A stretch of DNA of 64,000 nucleotides from Drouetiella sp036703255 (GCA_036703255.1 DATNPL010000047.1:11374-75373), one strand, 5' to 3'. Shown: positions 15,952 through 25,483, counted from the stretch's first letter. Notes: a model not told the origin generated them from the letters alone. Program-made: numbers and translations.

Positions 15952-17796
15952 ATGGATCTGTTTCGCTATTCCGACTTCATCATGGCTCACAGGAGAAAAC
16001 GGCCTCACGGCTTGGGTTGGCTTCGCTCACTACCGCACCGCTGGAGAGCGATCGCCCTCATGGCGCTATTGATGTTGCCCTTGAGCGCTTGCAGCTTCGA
16101 TCAGTTTGTCAAACAATCGGCCAGGGTGCCTCGCATTGTCATTAGCGGCTTAAGCGATCCCAAGACTTTTAACACCATTCTAAGCGAGGACTCAGGATCG
16201 AGTGGGGTATTGGGCTATCTGTATGCCGGATTGTTAAGCACCAATGGCATCACAGGTGAGTTAGAGCCGGGGTTAGCCGAATCCTGGGAGGTTTCGCCTG
16301 ACCAGAGGCAAATTACCTATACCCTGCGTCCGGGGCTGAGCTGGTCGGATGGGAAGCCCATGACGGTTGATGATGTCGTCTTTACCTACAACGAGGTTAT
16401 TTTCAACCCCAAGATTCCCAGCAGCACTAGCGATCTGTTTCGGATTGGCTCAGAAGGCAAGTTTCCTGCTGTCGAAAAAGTGGGCGATCGCCAGGTGCGG
16501 TTCACGTCTCCAGAGCCGTTTGCGCCTCTGCTGCGGTTTGCGGGCGGCTCGTTTTTACCTCAGCATGCGCTGCAAGAGTCCGTCCGTAAGGTGGGATCAG
16601 ATGGCAAACCTCAGTTTCTTTCAACCTGGGGCACAGATGCCGATCCAACAACGGTGATTGGCAACGGAGCCTACCGTTTTCGCAGCTATCAGCCTGGTCA
16701 ACGGGTCATCTTAGAGCGCAATCCTTATTTCTGGCGCAAAGATGCTCAGGGGCAGCCGCAGCCCTATGTAGAGCAGATCGTGATTCAAATTATTGAATCA
16801 GAAGATGCCTCGCTGGCGCAGTTTCGATCGGGTGGGTTAGATGTAGAGGGAGTCTCTCCCGCAGATTTTGCCCTGCTCAAGCAGGAAGAGGCACGGGGTA
16901 ATTTCAAGATTTACGAGGGGGGAGCGGTCTTTAGCTCGTCTTTTGTGGCGTTTAACATGAACCAGGGCAGCCGTAACGGCAAGCCTTTGGTTGATCCCGT
17001 CAAGTCGCGCTGGTTTAACTCGCTGGTGTTTCGGCAGGCGATCGCCCATGCCCTCGATCGAGCCACGATGGTGAATAACCTCTATCAAGGGCTAGGGGAA
17101 CAGCAAAACTCTCCTATCTATATCCAAAGCCCTTACTATCTGCCGCCCGAAAAAGGCTTGCGTACTTACGAATATGATCCGGCAAAAACCAAGCAGATGC
17201 TGCAAGATGCAGGATTTAAGTACAGCCCCATAGGCGAGCTATTGGATGCGGCAGGCAACCGCGTGCGGTTTACGCTCAATACCAACTCGGGAAACAAAGT
17301 CCGAGAGGCGCTGGGTTCTCAGATTAAGCGAGACTTAGCCGCGATCGGGATTCAGGTCGATTTTGTGCCGCTTGCCTTTAATGCGTTGATCAGCAAGATG
17401 GATGGTTCACAAGACTGGGAGGCCATTATTCTGGGTCTACAGGGAGCCGGGATTGAACCCGACGGGGGGCGAAATGTCTGGTCGCCTAACGGGCATCTGC
17501 ACTTGTTTAATCAAAATGCAAAAGAAGGGCAAGAGCCGCTAACCGGGAGGCAGGTGGCAGATTGGGAGCAAGCGATCGGCGATTTGTATGTCAAAGGCGG
17601 CCAAGAGCTAGACGACGACAAACGCAAGGTTATCTATGCTGAGGCCCAAAAGCTGATTCAGGAGCATGTGCCGCTCATCTTTTTGGTCAATCCCCTATCG
17701 ATGTCTGCCGTGCGCGACGAGATTGAAAACGTGAAATACAGCGCATTGGGCGGGGCATTGTGGAATATCTATGAGTTAAAGATTGCTGAAAGATAA
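15952..17796 (+). CDS. ABC transporter substrate-binding lipoprotein, family 5
   Basis: A 614-residue extracytoplasmic binding protein of the peptide/nickel/opine (SBP_bac_5) family. The N terminus has a positive region, a hydrophobic stretch and the lipobox LSAC near residue 47, so it should be lipid-anchored. Family landmarks are GLAESWEVSPD, the TYTLRPGLSWSDGKPMT segment and the FRQAIAHALDR helix. An in-frame ATG at 15982 is an alternative start. No permease or ATPase of a peptide transporter follows; the next ATPase is of the Mla type. The ligand is unknown. Confidence 0.88.
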   Translation: MDLFRYSDFIMAHRRKRPHGLGWLRSLPHRWRAIALMALLMLPLSACSFDQFVKQSARVPRIVISGLSDPKTFNTILSEDSGSSGVLGYLYAGLLSTNGITGELEPGLAESWEVSPDQRQITYTLRPGLSWSDGKPMTVDDVVFTYNEVIFNPKIPSSTSDLFRIGSEGKFPAVEKVGDRQVRFTSPEPFAPLLRFAGGSFLPQHALQESVRKVGSDGKPQFLSTWGTDADPTTVIGNGAYRFRSYQPGQRVILERNPYFWRKDAQGQPQPYVEQIVIQIIESEDASLAQFRSGGLDVEGVSPADFALLKQEEARGNFKIYEGGAVFSSSFVAFNMNQGSRNGKPLVDPVKSRWFNSLVFRQAIAHALDRATMVNNLYQGLGEQQNSPIYIQSPYYLPPEKGLRTYEYDPAKTKQMLQDAGFKYSPIGELLDAAGNRVRFTLNTNSGNKVREALGSQIKRDLAAIGIQVDFVPLAFNALISKMDGSQDWEAIILGLQGAGIEPDGGRNVWSPNGHLHLFNQNAKEGQEPLTGRQVADWEQAIGDLYVKGGQELDDDKRKVIYAEAQKLIQEHVPLIFLVNPLSMSAVRDEIENVKYSALGGALWNIYELKIAER

Positions 17797-17861
17797 TCTA
17801 GGTTCATCCTCAAGCCCCCATTCTGCGTTAAGTTGGGTCTGTCTAAACGATACCTTCCGCT

Positions 17862-18644
17862 ATGGCTGAGCCGCTAATCGAACTGAAAGGAGTGAGTAAG
17901 TCCTTTGGTCAAAACGTTGTTTTAGAAAACATTGACCTGACGATTTATCGCGGGGAGGCACTTGCCATTATTGGCCCTTCGGGGACGGGCAAATCGACGA
18001 TCTTACGCATCATTGCAGGGCTGCTAGAGCCAGATGCCGGAGAAATTTATGTTCAGGGTCAGCGGCGAGTTGGGTTAGTCGAAGAAGCCAAAGAAACCCT
18101 GGGCATCGGCATGGTTTTTCAAAACGCGGCTCTGTTTGATTCGCTGACGGTAAAAGAAAATGTTGGCTTTTTGCTGTACCAACACTCTCGTCTATCGCGC
18201 AAGCGCATTCATGAGCTGGTTGAGCAAAAGCTTGAAATGGTGGGGCTGTCTGGCATTAGCGATCGCTATCCGGCGGAGCTTTCGGGGGGTATGCGAAAGC
18301 GGGTGAGCTTTGCCCGCGCCATCATGGAAAACCCTGATAACCCCGCAGACAGCCCTGAAGTGATTCTCTACGATGAACCGACCGCCGGACTCGACCCGAT
18401 CGCCTCTACGGTGATCGAAGACCTGATCAGAGCCTTGCAAAACTCTCACGGTGGATGCAGCACCTACGTGATTATTACCCACCAAGACAGCACTATCCGT
18501 CGCACCGCCGATCGAATTGTGTTTCTCTATCAGGGTAGAGTCCAGTGGGAGGGCACTTCCGCCGAAATTGACACTACCGAAAATCAGGTGGCACGCCAGT
18601 TTTTCAGCGGCAGCATTGACGGGCCGATTCAGTTGGCTGGGTGA
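17862..18644 (+). CDS. MlaF-type ABC transporter ATP-binding protein
   Basis: A 260-residue ATPase for MCE-linked lipid transport. Motifs visible are Walker A GPSGTGKST (about residue 41), Q-loop GMVFQNAALFDSLT, signature ELSGGMRKR (about 140) and Walker B VILYDEPTAGLDPI. The GMRKR version of the signature and the AALFDSLTV sequence are typical of MlaF and plastid TGD3. The MCE partner follows directly; the permease (MlaE/TGD1) is not here. It likely moves phospholipids between envelope or thylakoid membranes. Confidence 0.9.
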   Translation: MAEPLIELKGVSKSFGQNVVLENIDLTIYRGEALAIIGPSGTGKSTILRIIAGLLEPDAGEIYVQGQRRVGLVEEAKETLGIGMVFQNAALFDSLTVKENVGFLLYQHSRLSRKRIHELVEQKLEMVGLSGISDRYPAELSGGMRKRVSFARAIMENPDNPADSPEVILYDEPTAGLDPIASTVIEDLIRALQNSHGGCSTYVIITHQDSTIRRTADRIVFLYQGRVQWEGTSAEIDTTENQVARQFFSGSIDGPIQLAG

Positions 18645-18750
18645 GGTGCTGTTGGTGTTGGCGCAAGAGGGACTGCATCGGCCTTGCAAAGATTCAGCAA
18701 TATAATCCAAGGTAATCTGAATAAGGTTGCCGCTGTTGAGAGGAGAGACC

Positions 18751-20079
18751 ATGCGATCGCGAACGGTTCGAGAAGGTTCTGTGGGTCTGCTGATCCTGCT
18801 GGGGTTAGGCGTATTGGGTGGACTGTTTTTGTGGCTGCGAGGCTTTAATCCTGCCAGCCGCAGCTACCGAGCCGTGATCCAATTTCCCGAAGTGGCAGGC
18901 ATTCAGGTGGGCGCACCTGTGTCTTACCGGGGGGTGGCCGTTGGCCGAGTGGTCGAGGTGCGGGCGGGCGCTAATGCTGTTGATGTCGAAATTGAGATTT
19001 CGCCCGGAACGCTGGTCATTCCCAAAAATGCGATCGTTGAGGCTAACCAAGGTGGACTAATTGGGGCAACAGCCATAGATATCACACCTCAGAACAACTT
19101 GACCAGCAACGCGCTCGCACAAAGTCCACTGGCGGCAAATTGCAATAGCGAAGTGGTGGTGTGTGATGGCGATCGACTGGCGGGCAATGTTGGCGTTAGC
19201 TTTAGTGCCCTGGTACGCTCCACAACCCAGTTTGCCGATCTGTTTTCCAACCCTCAATTTTTCAATGAAGTTCGTGCCCTTACCCGCAACTCTGCTTCAG
19301 CTGCCGCTGGAGTTTCGGTGCTGACAGGCGAAGTTACCAAGCTGACTAAATCGGTGCAAAGCGAACTGGGCACCCTCTCCACCGCCGCCTCTAGCTCTGC
19401 CACCTCGGTAGGAGAAGCCGCCAATCAGTTGGGATTAACAGCAGCTCAGGTGAATGGGCTGTTGGCAGAAAACCGCACCTCGCTGGTCAGCACTCTTAAC
19501 AGCATTGACCAAACCAGTCGCCAAGTTCAGGGGCTAGTGGGCACCCTAGCGCCGCAAGTCGAAAATGGCGAAATTTTGCAAAATTTGGAGGCTCTGTCGG
19601 CAAACGCTGCCGAAGCTTCGGCCAATCTGCGAGATTTGACCGCAACTGTCGGCAGTCCTGATAACATGCTGATGCTTCAGCAAACCCTAGACTCTGCCCG
19701 TGCAACCTTCCAAAACGCTCAAAAAATCACCTCCGATCTGGATGAGCTAACGGGTGATCCGCAGTTGCGCGACAGCATCCGCGAATTGATTAACGGATTT
19801 AGCAGTCTAGTTTCCTCTAGTCAACGGTTGCAGCAGCAGGCCGCGATCGCCCAAGCGCTGAGTCCTGTGGGCTACACTACGGCGATCGAACCGGGTAAGC
19901 ATCAGGCTGTGGAAAGTGAAGCGGTGAAGGAAGCTGCGCCAAGCGATCGCCCTTCAGCGCCTGTCACAACCCTTCAGATGCCGACGGATGCAGAGTATCG
20001 AGCGTGGCTAGACACCTTTGCAACAGCTCGTCAACTGCCCGCTGAAGCAAGCCATTCGCAGCCCGACGCCTTTCAGTAG
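18751..20079 (+). CDS. MCE/MlaD-family lipid transport protein
   Basis: A 442-residue protein with one N-terminal membrane anchor (about residues 10-30), a single MCE domain (about 38-118, with VSYRGVAVGRVVEV as its core) and a long helical, Ser/Ala-rich region to about 375 that should form the oligomeric channel or barrel. The MCE domain carries an insertion with two Cys (NCNSEVVVCDGD) as seen in other cyanobacterial homologues. ATG at 18751 has AGGAGAG upstream at 18741 and is chosen over a TTG at 18727. It pairs with the MlaF gene 106 bp upstream and likely binds the lipid in the periplasm. Confidence 0.88.
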   Translation: MRSRTVREGSVGLLILLGLGVLGGLFLWLRGFNPASRSYRAVIQFPEVAGIQVGAPVSYRGVAVGRVVEVRAGANAVDVEIEISPGTLVIPKNAIVEANQGGLIGATAIDITPQNNLTSNALAQSPLAANCNSEVVVCDGDRLAGNVGVSFSALVRSTTQFADLFSNPQFFNEVRALTRNSASAAAGVSVLTGEVTKLTKSVQSELGTLSTAASSSATSVGEAANQLGLTAAQVNGLLAENRTSLVSTLNSIDQTSRQVQGLVGTLAPQVENGEILQNLEALSANAAEASANLRDLTATVGSPDNMLMLQQTLDSARATFQNAQKITSDLDELTGDPQLRDSIRELINGFSSLVSSSQRLQQQAAIAQALSPVGYTTAIEPGKHQAVESEAVKEAAPSDRPSAPVTTLQMPTDAEYRAWLDTFATARQLPAEASHSQPDAFQ

Positions 20080-20103
20080 CGGCAATTCTCTATCGGTTAA
20101 GCC

Positions 20104-22137
20104 ATGCCCCCTCGTTTTGCCGATCTTACAAACCACTGGGCCGCGCCTTGCATTCTCGCCTTGAGCGATCGCAATCTTGTGCAGGGTTTTCCAGACGGCA
20201 CCTTTCGCCCCAATGCAACGCTGACCCGCGCTGAGTTTGCGGCGCTGATCTATGTGTCGTTTCCCAACGCCCCCAAAAGGCGAAATGCCGTTTACTTTCC
20301 CGATGTGCCTCGGACGCATTGGGCGTATCAGGCCGTCACTTGGGGCTACGAGCGGGGGCTGTTTGCGGGCTATCTTGAGGGCTATTTTTACCCCAATTTG
20401 CAGATTCCTCGAATGCAGGTGTTAGCCGTTTTGGTAACGGCTTTACATTTGCCTGTGCCCCCCAACGTCAACGAAACGCTCACCCTCTACTTCGACGATG
20501 CCGTAGAAATTCCCGACTGGACACGCTGGGTGATTGCGGCAGCAGTTTTAGACAATGGCATCGTCAATTATCCCCATGTGCGGCTGTTGCGTCCCACACA
20601 GCAGGCCACTCGAGGCGAACTCGCCGCATTGCTCTGCTCAGCGCTGAAGATCCCCAATGTCGTGCCGATCGCCTATGCCACCTGGAATATTGGGATTTAT
20701 GATCTTCAAGGCAGTCTTGAAGGCGCGCCCTATGAACGCTGGCATGGCTGTGCCCGCCTCATGCGAGATATTCAGGTGCTCTTAAGCCCTTTTCGGCTTT
20801 ATGCTGGGGCGATCGACGGACGTTACACCGCTCAGACAGAAGCAGGGCTAACGCAGTTCTGTAACTTCTACGGACTCAATGCCATGATCGTCGGCTTGCT
20901 CGATGCGAAATTTGCTTGGGCTTTGATCAACGCTGACCCAGTGCAATTCATCCTGGCGCACTCTAAAGACCGCCAACAGATCTACAGCCGTTTTCTAGCG
21001 CAGGAAGAAGGATATGACGCTGAGAAACTGGCATTTCTCGATCGCGGCTATACCGAGTCGCGTTACGCCGCCGATATCCCCAAGTTTCCCGGTCGCCTCA
21101 CCCAAAAGCCCGATGGCATCACGCTGATTTCGCCTGGAGCCGCGATTGCCCCGCTCTATCCAGCCCGTGGAGAACAGCCGCCCATAGAGGCAAACGGACT
21201 CGATTTTTTACATGCCGACATCCAGCAAGCCTGCGTCTGCGTGGGTAGCTTTGTCGATGGCATGATCCGCGCCCGCTGGCTGGGCAAAAATGCACTTCAG
21301 CCCGCCCAGCTCTGGAGTGCTACAAAAATTCTGCCCTTGCTCAACGTTCTCTGCCGTGCCAACGCGGCTCACCCTCAAGCCCAGATTCGCGACTGCTGGG
21401 TGCGGGCGATCGGCAACTCTAGTGGCTATGGGTTTTATAACTTGGCCGTCGATCTAATGAGCTATCAAGAAGCAGTGGGCAGCTCTAATGCAATCGCGGC
21501 TCTCTTCAAGCAGTTTTCGACGCCAAACGGTTTAGAAAGCTGGGTGCAGCAGATCACAGGCAACTTCAACTCAGACTTTCAAGGGCGCTATGGCGAACCT
21601 CCCTTGCTAGAACATCCTGACCTCTGGAGTCAAACCCTGGAAACCGTGCTGCTAGAAACGCCCTACAGCACCCATGTCGGGGATAATGCCCTATCAACCT
21701 ACGATCTGACCCGATTTATCTCTTTGGTAGGCTGGCACAATCACCTGTTTCCAGGGGCAAAGCTTCCCGATGCCCAATGGCATAGCCTGGAAACTGTTGT
21801 CCGTGCCTTGGGTACCGACATCGCTCGTTATATTGATGTGGCGATCGATCAGCTTGGCTTAGCTCTAGCCCTTGAGTCTCCCGTGATTCTCTCGAAGATG
21901 GGCTTTGGGCGCAGCGATTTGCGCGATCGGACTGAACTTGTCTATGTTGCCTTTGTCCAGTTCGTTGACAAACGTCCCCGTGCAAAAGGCCAACCTGCCG
22001 TGCTGCACACGGTTAGCATGGCGCTGCTGGGAGCCAATGCCGCAGGAGATGCCAATGCCGAAGCCCGACAGCTTGATGCGCGCATCGCCGCAGAAGTGAC
22101 AGAGATTTTACGGCGAGTCATGATGCAGGAGCTGTGA
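20104..22137 (+). CDS. SLH-domain protein with peptidoglycan-binding and class A beta-lactamase-like domains
   Basis: A 677-residue multidomain protein. Three S-layer homology repeats fill residues about 4-185 (FADLTNHWA..., YFPDVPRTHWAY..., then DDAVEIPDWTRW...). A putative peptidoglycan-binding helical segment lies at about 218-260 (IQVLLSPFRLYAGAIDGRYT). The C-terminal part (about 360-677) has SATK at 405-408, an SSN triplet at 459-461 and a DNALSTYDLTRF segment, which match the SxxK, SxN and post-active-site helix pattern of class A beta-lactamase/serine hydrolases. No signal peptide is visible although SLH domains bind the cell wall. It starts 24 bp after the MCE gene. Catalytic activity is unproven. 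Confidence 0.75.
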   Translation: MPPRFADLTNHWAAPCILALSDRNLVQGFPDGTFRPNATLTRAEFAALIYVSFPNAPKRRNAVYFPDVPRTHWAYQAVTWGYERGLFAGYLEGYFYPNLQIPRMQVLAVLVTALHLPVPPNVNETLTLYFDDAVEIPDWTRWVIAAAVLDNGIVNYPHVRLLRPTQQATRGELAALLCSALKIPNVVPIAYATWNIGIYDLQGSLEGAPYERWHGCARLMRDIQVLLSPFRLYAGAIDGRYTAQTEAGLTQFCNFYGLNAMIVGLLDAKFAWALINADPVQFILAHSKDRQQIYSRFLAQEEGYDAEKLAFLDRGYTESRYAADIPKFPGRLTQKPDGITLISPGAAIAPLYPARGEQPPIEANGLDFLHADIQQACVCVGSFVDGMIRARWLGKNALQPAQLWSATKILPLLNVLCRANAAHPQAQIRDCWVRAIGNSSGYGFYNLAVDLMSYQEAVGSSNAIAALFKQFSTPNGLESWVQQITGNFNSDFQGRYGEPPLLEHPDLWSQTLETVLLETPYSTHVGDNALSTYDLTRFISLVGWHNHLFPGAKLPDAQWHSLETVVRALGTDIARYIDVAIDQLGLALALESPVILSKMGFGRSDLRDRTELVYVAFVQFVDKRPRAKGQPAVLHTVSMALLGANAAGDANAEARQLDARIAAEVTEILRRVMMQEL

Positions 22138-22254
22138 GCCTTCCGCATTGCTCTTAATTAGGTTCAGTAAGCGAGATTTGGCTTGCTGTTGCCTCAATCA
22201 ACAGGACTGGGCACTCTAGCCACTGAAAGCACTGTGCCGATGAGTCCGACGAAT

Positions 22255-23781
22255 ATGCTTGCCAAAGTTTGGAGTGCCGCCCTGGTTGGAATTGATGCTA
22301 TCAAAGTTGGAGTAGAAGTCGATATTGCAGGGGGGCTACCGGGCATTGTCGTCGTCGGGTTGCCTGACACAGCCGTGCAAGAAAGTCGAGAGCGCGTCAA
22401 GGCGGCGCTGAAAAACGCAGGCTATGCCTTTCCAATGCGCAAAATCGTTATTAATCTTACTCCGGCTGACCTGAGAAAAGAGGGTCCCAGCTTTGATCTG
22501 CCCATCAGCGTCGGGGTTTTGGCAGGGTCTGAACAAGTCAATCCTCAGCTTTTAGAAGATTATTTGTTTTTAGGTGAAGTCTCCCTTGATGGCGGACTGC
22601 GACCTGTCGCAGGCGTGGTGGCGATCGCCGCTACAGCCTACCAGCTTGGCATCAAAGGCTTGGTTGTGCCGATGGACAACGCCCGCGAAGCTGCCGTGGT
22701 GGAAGGGCTAGAAGTCTATGGCTTTCAGCACCTCTCAGAAGTCGCAGATTTTCTCAATCATCCAGCCCACCACAAGCCCATTCAAGTCAACGGTGCCGAA
22801 GAGCTGGCGCGATCGCGATTTCAAGGACTTGATCTCAAAGATGTTAAGGGACAGGCTCAGGCGCGGCGCGCCCTAGAAATTGCGGCTGCGGGAGGGCATA
22901 ACTTAATTTTTGTCGGACCACCTGGCAGCGGTAAAACCATGCTGGCGAGGCGTTTGCCAGGTATTTTGCCGCCGCTAACGTTTGAGGAAGCCTTAGAGGT
23001 GACGCAAATTCACTCCGTAGCAGGGCTACTTAAAAACAAGGGATCTTTGGTGAGCGATCGCCCTTTTCGCAGTCCTCACCATTCGGCTTCTGGGCCTTCA
23101 CTGGTGGGCGGCGGCAGCTTTCCGCGACCGGGGGAAATTTCGTTAGCACACCGAGGAGTCCTTTTCCTAGATGAATTAACGGAATTCAAACGGGACGTGC
23201 TGGAGTTCCTCCGACAGCCGCTAGAGGATGGACATGTCACCATCTCTCGCACGCGACAATCCGTTTTTTTCCCAGCCAAATTCACCCTCGTTGCCAGCAC
23301 CAATCCCTGCCCCTGTGGTTATTTTGGTGATACGGTTCAGCCCTGCACCTGCACCCCTCGACACCGAGAGCAATATTGGGCAAAGCTTTCAGGGCCGTTA
23401 ATGGATCGCATCGATTTGCAAGTCGCTGTAAACAGGCTGAAGCCCGAAGAAATTACCCAGCAGAGCTTAGGGGAAGGCTCAGAAAGTATTCGGCTACGCG
23501 TACAGCAGGCCAGAGCCAGAGCAGGCGATCGCTTCCAGGCCGAAACGCTGCATTGCAATGCCGAAATGCAGGGTCGGCATCTGCGACAGTGGTGCAAGCT
23601 AGAAGACGCAACCCGCCTGCTCTTAGAAAATGCCATCCGCAGAATGGGGCTTTCGGCTAGAGCTACCGATCGCATCCTCAAAGTATCCCGCACGATCGCC
23701 GATCTAGAAGGCAGCGAAAATCTTCAGACCGCCCATGTGGCAGAAGCGATTCAATACCGCACGATCGATCGAATGCAGTAG
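22255..23781 (+). CDS. ComM/YifB-family Mg-chelatase-like AAA+ ATPase
   Basis: A 508-residue AAA+ helicase of the ComM family, which in competent bacteria drives branch migration during uptake of foreign DNA. The N-terminal Lon-type domain opens with MLAKVWSAALVGID. The AAA+ core has Walker A GPPGSGKT near residue 222, Walker B LFLDELTEF, and a zinc-type Cys cluster (NPCPCGYFGD, PCTCTP). The ATG at 22255 matches the usual family start; a TTG at 22183 and ATG at 22240 lie upstream. True Mg-chelatase ChlI is excluded by the Lon-like domain. Confidence 0.92.
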   Translation: MLAKVWSAALVGIDAIKVGVEVDIAGGLPGIVVVGLPDTAVQESRERVKAALKNAGYAFPMRKIVINLTPADLRKEGPSFDLPISVGVLAGSEQVNPQLLEDYLFLGEVSLDGGLRPVAGVVAIAATAYQLGIKGLVVPMDNAREAAVVEGLEVYGFQHLSEVADFLNHPAHHKPIQVNGAEELARSRFQGLDLKDVKGQAQARRALEIAAAGGHNLIFVGPPGSGKTMLARRLPGILPPLTFEEALEVTQIHSVAGLLKNKGSLVSDRPFRSPHHSASGPSLVGGGSFPRPGEISLAHRGVLFLDELTEFKRDVLEFLRQPLEDGHVTISRTRQSVFFPAKFTLVASTNPCPCGYFGDTVQPCTCTPRHREQYWAKLSGPLMDRIDLQVAVNRLKPEEITQQSLGEGSESIRLRVQQARARAGDRFQAETLHCNAEMQGRHLRQWCKLEDATRLLLENAIRRMGLSARATDRILKVSRTIADLEGSENLQTAHVAEAIQYRTIDRMQ

Positions 23782-23968
23782 GGTTTTGGGCGCTGATCAA
23801 CGGTCTGAAAGCCGGGCGATCGCGCTGCCGATCCGGTTCGGGAAAACGATCACAGCCATTCTAGAGAACCGAACTTATCCACCCCGAAATACGCACTACA
23901 CTGAGATTAAATCGTTGAACAACAAAGTGAAACGATGAAATTCATGAGTTAAGTCAAAGGTGATTGTT

Positions 23969-24406
23969 ATGGCTCTTATTCGTTGGCAACCGTTTCAAGA
24001 AATGGAATATCTGCAACGCGATATGAACCGCTTGTTCGATCGCTTAACTACAACCGATGGAGAAGGTAGCCGCACTGCTTTTGTTCCTCCAGCAGAGCTT
24101 CAAGAAACTGAAGAGGCCATTCATTTACGTCTAGAAGTTCCTGGAATAACGCCCCAAGATCTAGACATTCAAGTGTCTGCTGATGCAGTTTCTATTAGCG
24201 GTGAGCGCAAGGAAGAAATAAAGACCGAAGATAAAGGCATGACGCGGACAGAGTTTCGCTATGGTCGTTTTCAGCGCGTCATTCCGCTACCTTTTCGAGT
24301 TCAAAACACCAACACGCAAGCAGATTATAAAGACGGGATCTTGAAGCTGGTGCTTCCTAAAGCTGAGGAAGAAAAGAACAAAGTTTTCAAAGTAAACCTT
24401 GGCTAA
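23969..24406 (+). CDS. hspA: Small heat-shock protein Hsp20 (HspA class)
   Basis: A 145-residue alpha-crystallin chaperone that holds unfolded proteins and, in cyanobacteria, stabilises thylakoid membranes. The alpha-crystallin domain spans about 42-140, with the VPGI, VSADAVSISGERK, FRYGRFQRVIPLP and the C-terminal DGILKLVLPKAEE landmarks. ATG at 23969 is chosen over a GTG three codons earlier; AAAGGTGA lies just upstream. No CIRCE inverted repeat was found in the 190-bp upstream gap. Confidence 0.95.
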   Translation: MALIRWQPFQEMEYLQRDMNRLFDRLTTTDGEGSRTAFVPPAELQETEEAIHLRLEVPGITPQDLDIQVSADAVSISGERKEEIKTEDKGMTRTEFRYGRFQRVIPLPFRVQNTNTQADYKDGILKLVLPKAEEEKNKVFKVNLG

Positions 24407-24447
24407 TTTTCAAGAATGTAGCTGTCTTCACAGCGGTTAGGATAGTG

Positions 24448-24484
24448 ACATTTTGAGAGCGCGCAGAGCGCGCCCTCAAAATGT
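24448..24484. terminator. Hairpin after hspA
   Basis: 17-base arms (24448-24464 / 24468-24484) form a stem with one A/C mismatch and loop AGA. The ACATTTTGA base of the stem is shared with the hairpins at 4360 and 54954. Confidence 0.65.
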
Positions 24485-24486
24485 TA

Positions 24487-24523
24487 AAAAATAAGGGGCG
24501 CACATAGTGCGCCCCTTATTTTT
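24487..24523. terminator. Bidirectional intrinsic terminator
   Basis: Perfect 17-bp arms (24487-24503 / 24507-24523), loop ATA, with A5 and T5 flanks around GGGGCGCAC. It lies between convergent genes and can serve both. Confidence 0.8.
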
Positions 24524-24565
24524 ATGGTCGTATCGCGTAATAACGAAGCTAAAACATGAGCGGCT

Positions 24566-25057
24566 CTATTTAACAGTTCGGTAGATCTGGTTCAAAAGCA
24601 AACCGCTACCTGCAAGTTTCATCAGCTCTAGCACCCAATATTCAAAATGCATGCGATTCATTGCAGAGGGAACTTCAGCAGAAGCTGAGAACAGATCAAG
24701 TTGCAAACCTAAAGCACTCATTTCGGGTGCAAGCCCATAGGTGCAAATCATGACAATGCCCAACAGACCGATCGCCAGAGGCACCGTCCAGTGATCAAGC
24801 GATTGGGAATTGTTGCGGAGCGCTAAAACTCCAGTGAGGGCGATCGCCGCACAGAGTAGCTCAATGCGGTTGAAAACTCCAAACATTGAGTAGCCCGCCG
24901 TAGCAAACCCTGGCTCGGATGTCATGCCTGTCACGTATAGAGTAGGCATCAAGACCAGATCTAGGATGAGGCTACCACTCAACCAGAAAGCCAGAGCACA
25001 GAGCGCGATCGTTTTCCAATTGAAGCGTTGAGAACTTGAGGTTGTCAGTGCAGACAT
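24566..25057 (-). CDS. Conserved four-helix membrane protein, DUF4149-like
   Basis: A 163-residue integral membrane protein with hydrophobic segments at about 15-42, 58-80, 92-110 and 138-155. A small N-terminal cytoplasmic region precedes the first helix. The helix pattern and a conserved NRMH motif near the last loop fit the DUF4149-type family found in many cyanobacteria. Function is unknown. It is monocistronic and ends at the terminator shared with hspA. Confidence 0.65.
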   Translation of the reverse strand: MSALTTSSSQRFNWKTIALCALAFWLSGSLILDLVLMPTLYVTGMTSEPGFATAGYSMFGVFNRIELLCAAIALTGVLALRNNSQSLDHWTVPLAIGLLGIVMICTYGLAPEMSALGLQLDLFSASAEVPSAMNRMHFEYWVLELMKLAGSGLLLNQIYRTVK

Positions 25058-25393
25058 GATGGAGTGCGAATGAGTACGAATTGATGATGTGCTTTAAGCC
25101 TAGCGAACCCCTCTGAGCAAAGGGATAAATTATCATTGCGAACCAAGATGTTTGGTAATGTCAGGCACTGAGGGCAAAAGTGTGGAAAAGTCTCTGATGC
25201 AAGGGTTTCAAGCATTTTTCAAATTATGACTGCTAATGTTGCTAATCTTAGCGATTTGTAAATGTCAGCTCGTTTTAGGCAGAGGTGCTGAGATTCGGGT
25301 GCAAATCTTGCGATCGAGCCTAGGGCAAGAAGGGGGCAGCTTTAGATTATGATGAGAGAGCGTGAAAATGAAATCTTCTTAAACGTCAAAACT
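25058..25393. other. Divergent upstream region of petN
   Basis: About 336 bp between the membrane protein and petN. It must hold both promoters. I see no repeat or RNA gene. Confidence 0.45.
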
Positions 25394-25483
25394 ATGGATA
25401 TCTTGTCGCTAGGTTGGGTTGGGCTACTGGCAGTTTTTACTTTCTCGATCTCTATGGTGATTTGGGGTCGCAACGGCTTCTAA
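25394..25483 (+). CDS. petN: Cytochrome b6f complex subunit VIII, PetN
   Basis: A 29-residue single-helix subunit needed for assembly and stability of the cytochrome b6f complex in thylakoids. The sequence runs MDILSLGWVG to VIWGRNGF, with one membrane span over residues 5-25, and is nearly invariant in cyanobacteria and chloroplasts. The gene is below the usual length cut-off for gene finders. It is followed 68 bp later by another small membrane protein gene on the same strand. Confidence 0.96.
   Translation: MDILSLGWVGLLAVFTFSISMVIWGRNGF

Noticed and set aside
23780..23968. RNA thermometer or CIRCE element ahead of hspA
   Set aside because: No inverted GAGTGCTAA/TTAGCACTC pair, and no stable stem that clearly hides the ribosome site could be drawn by eye.
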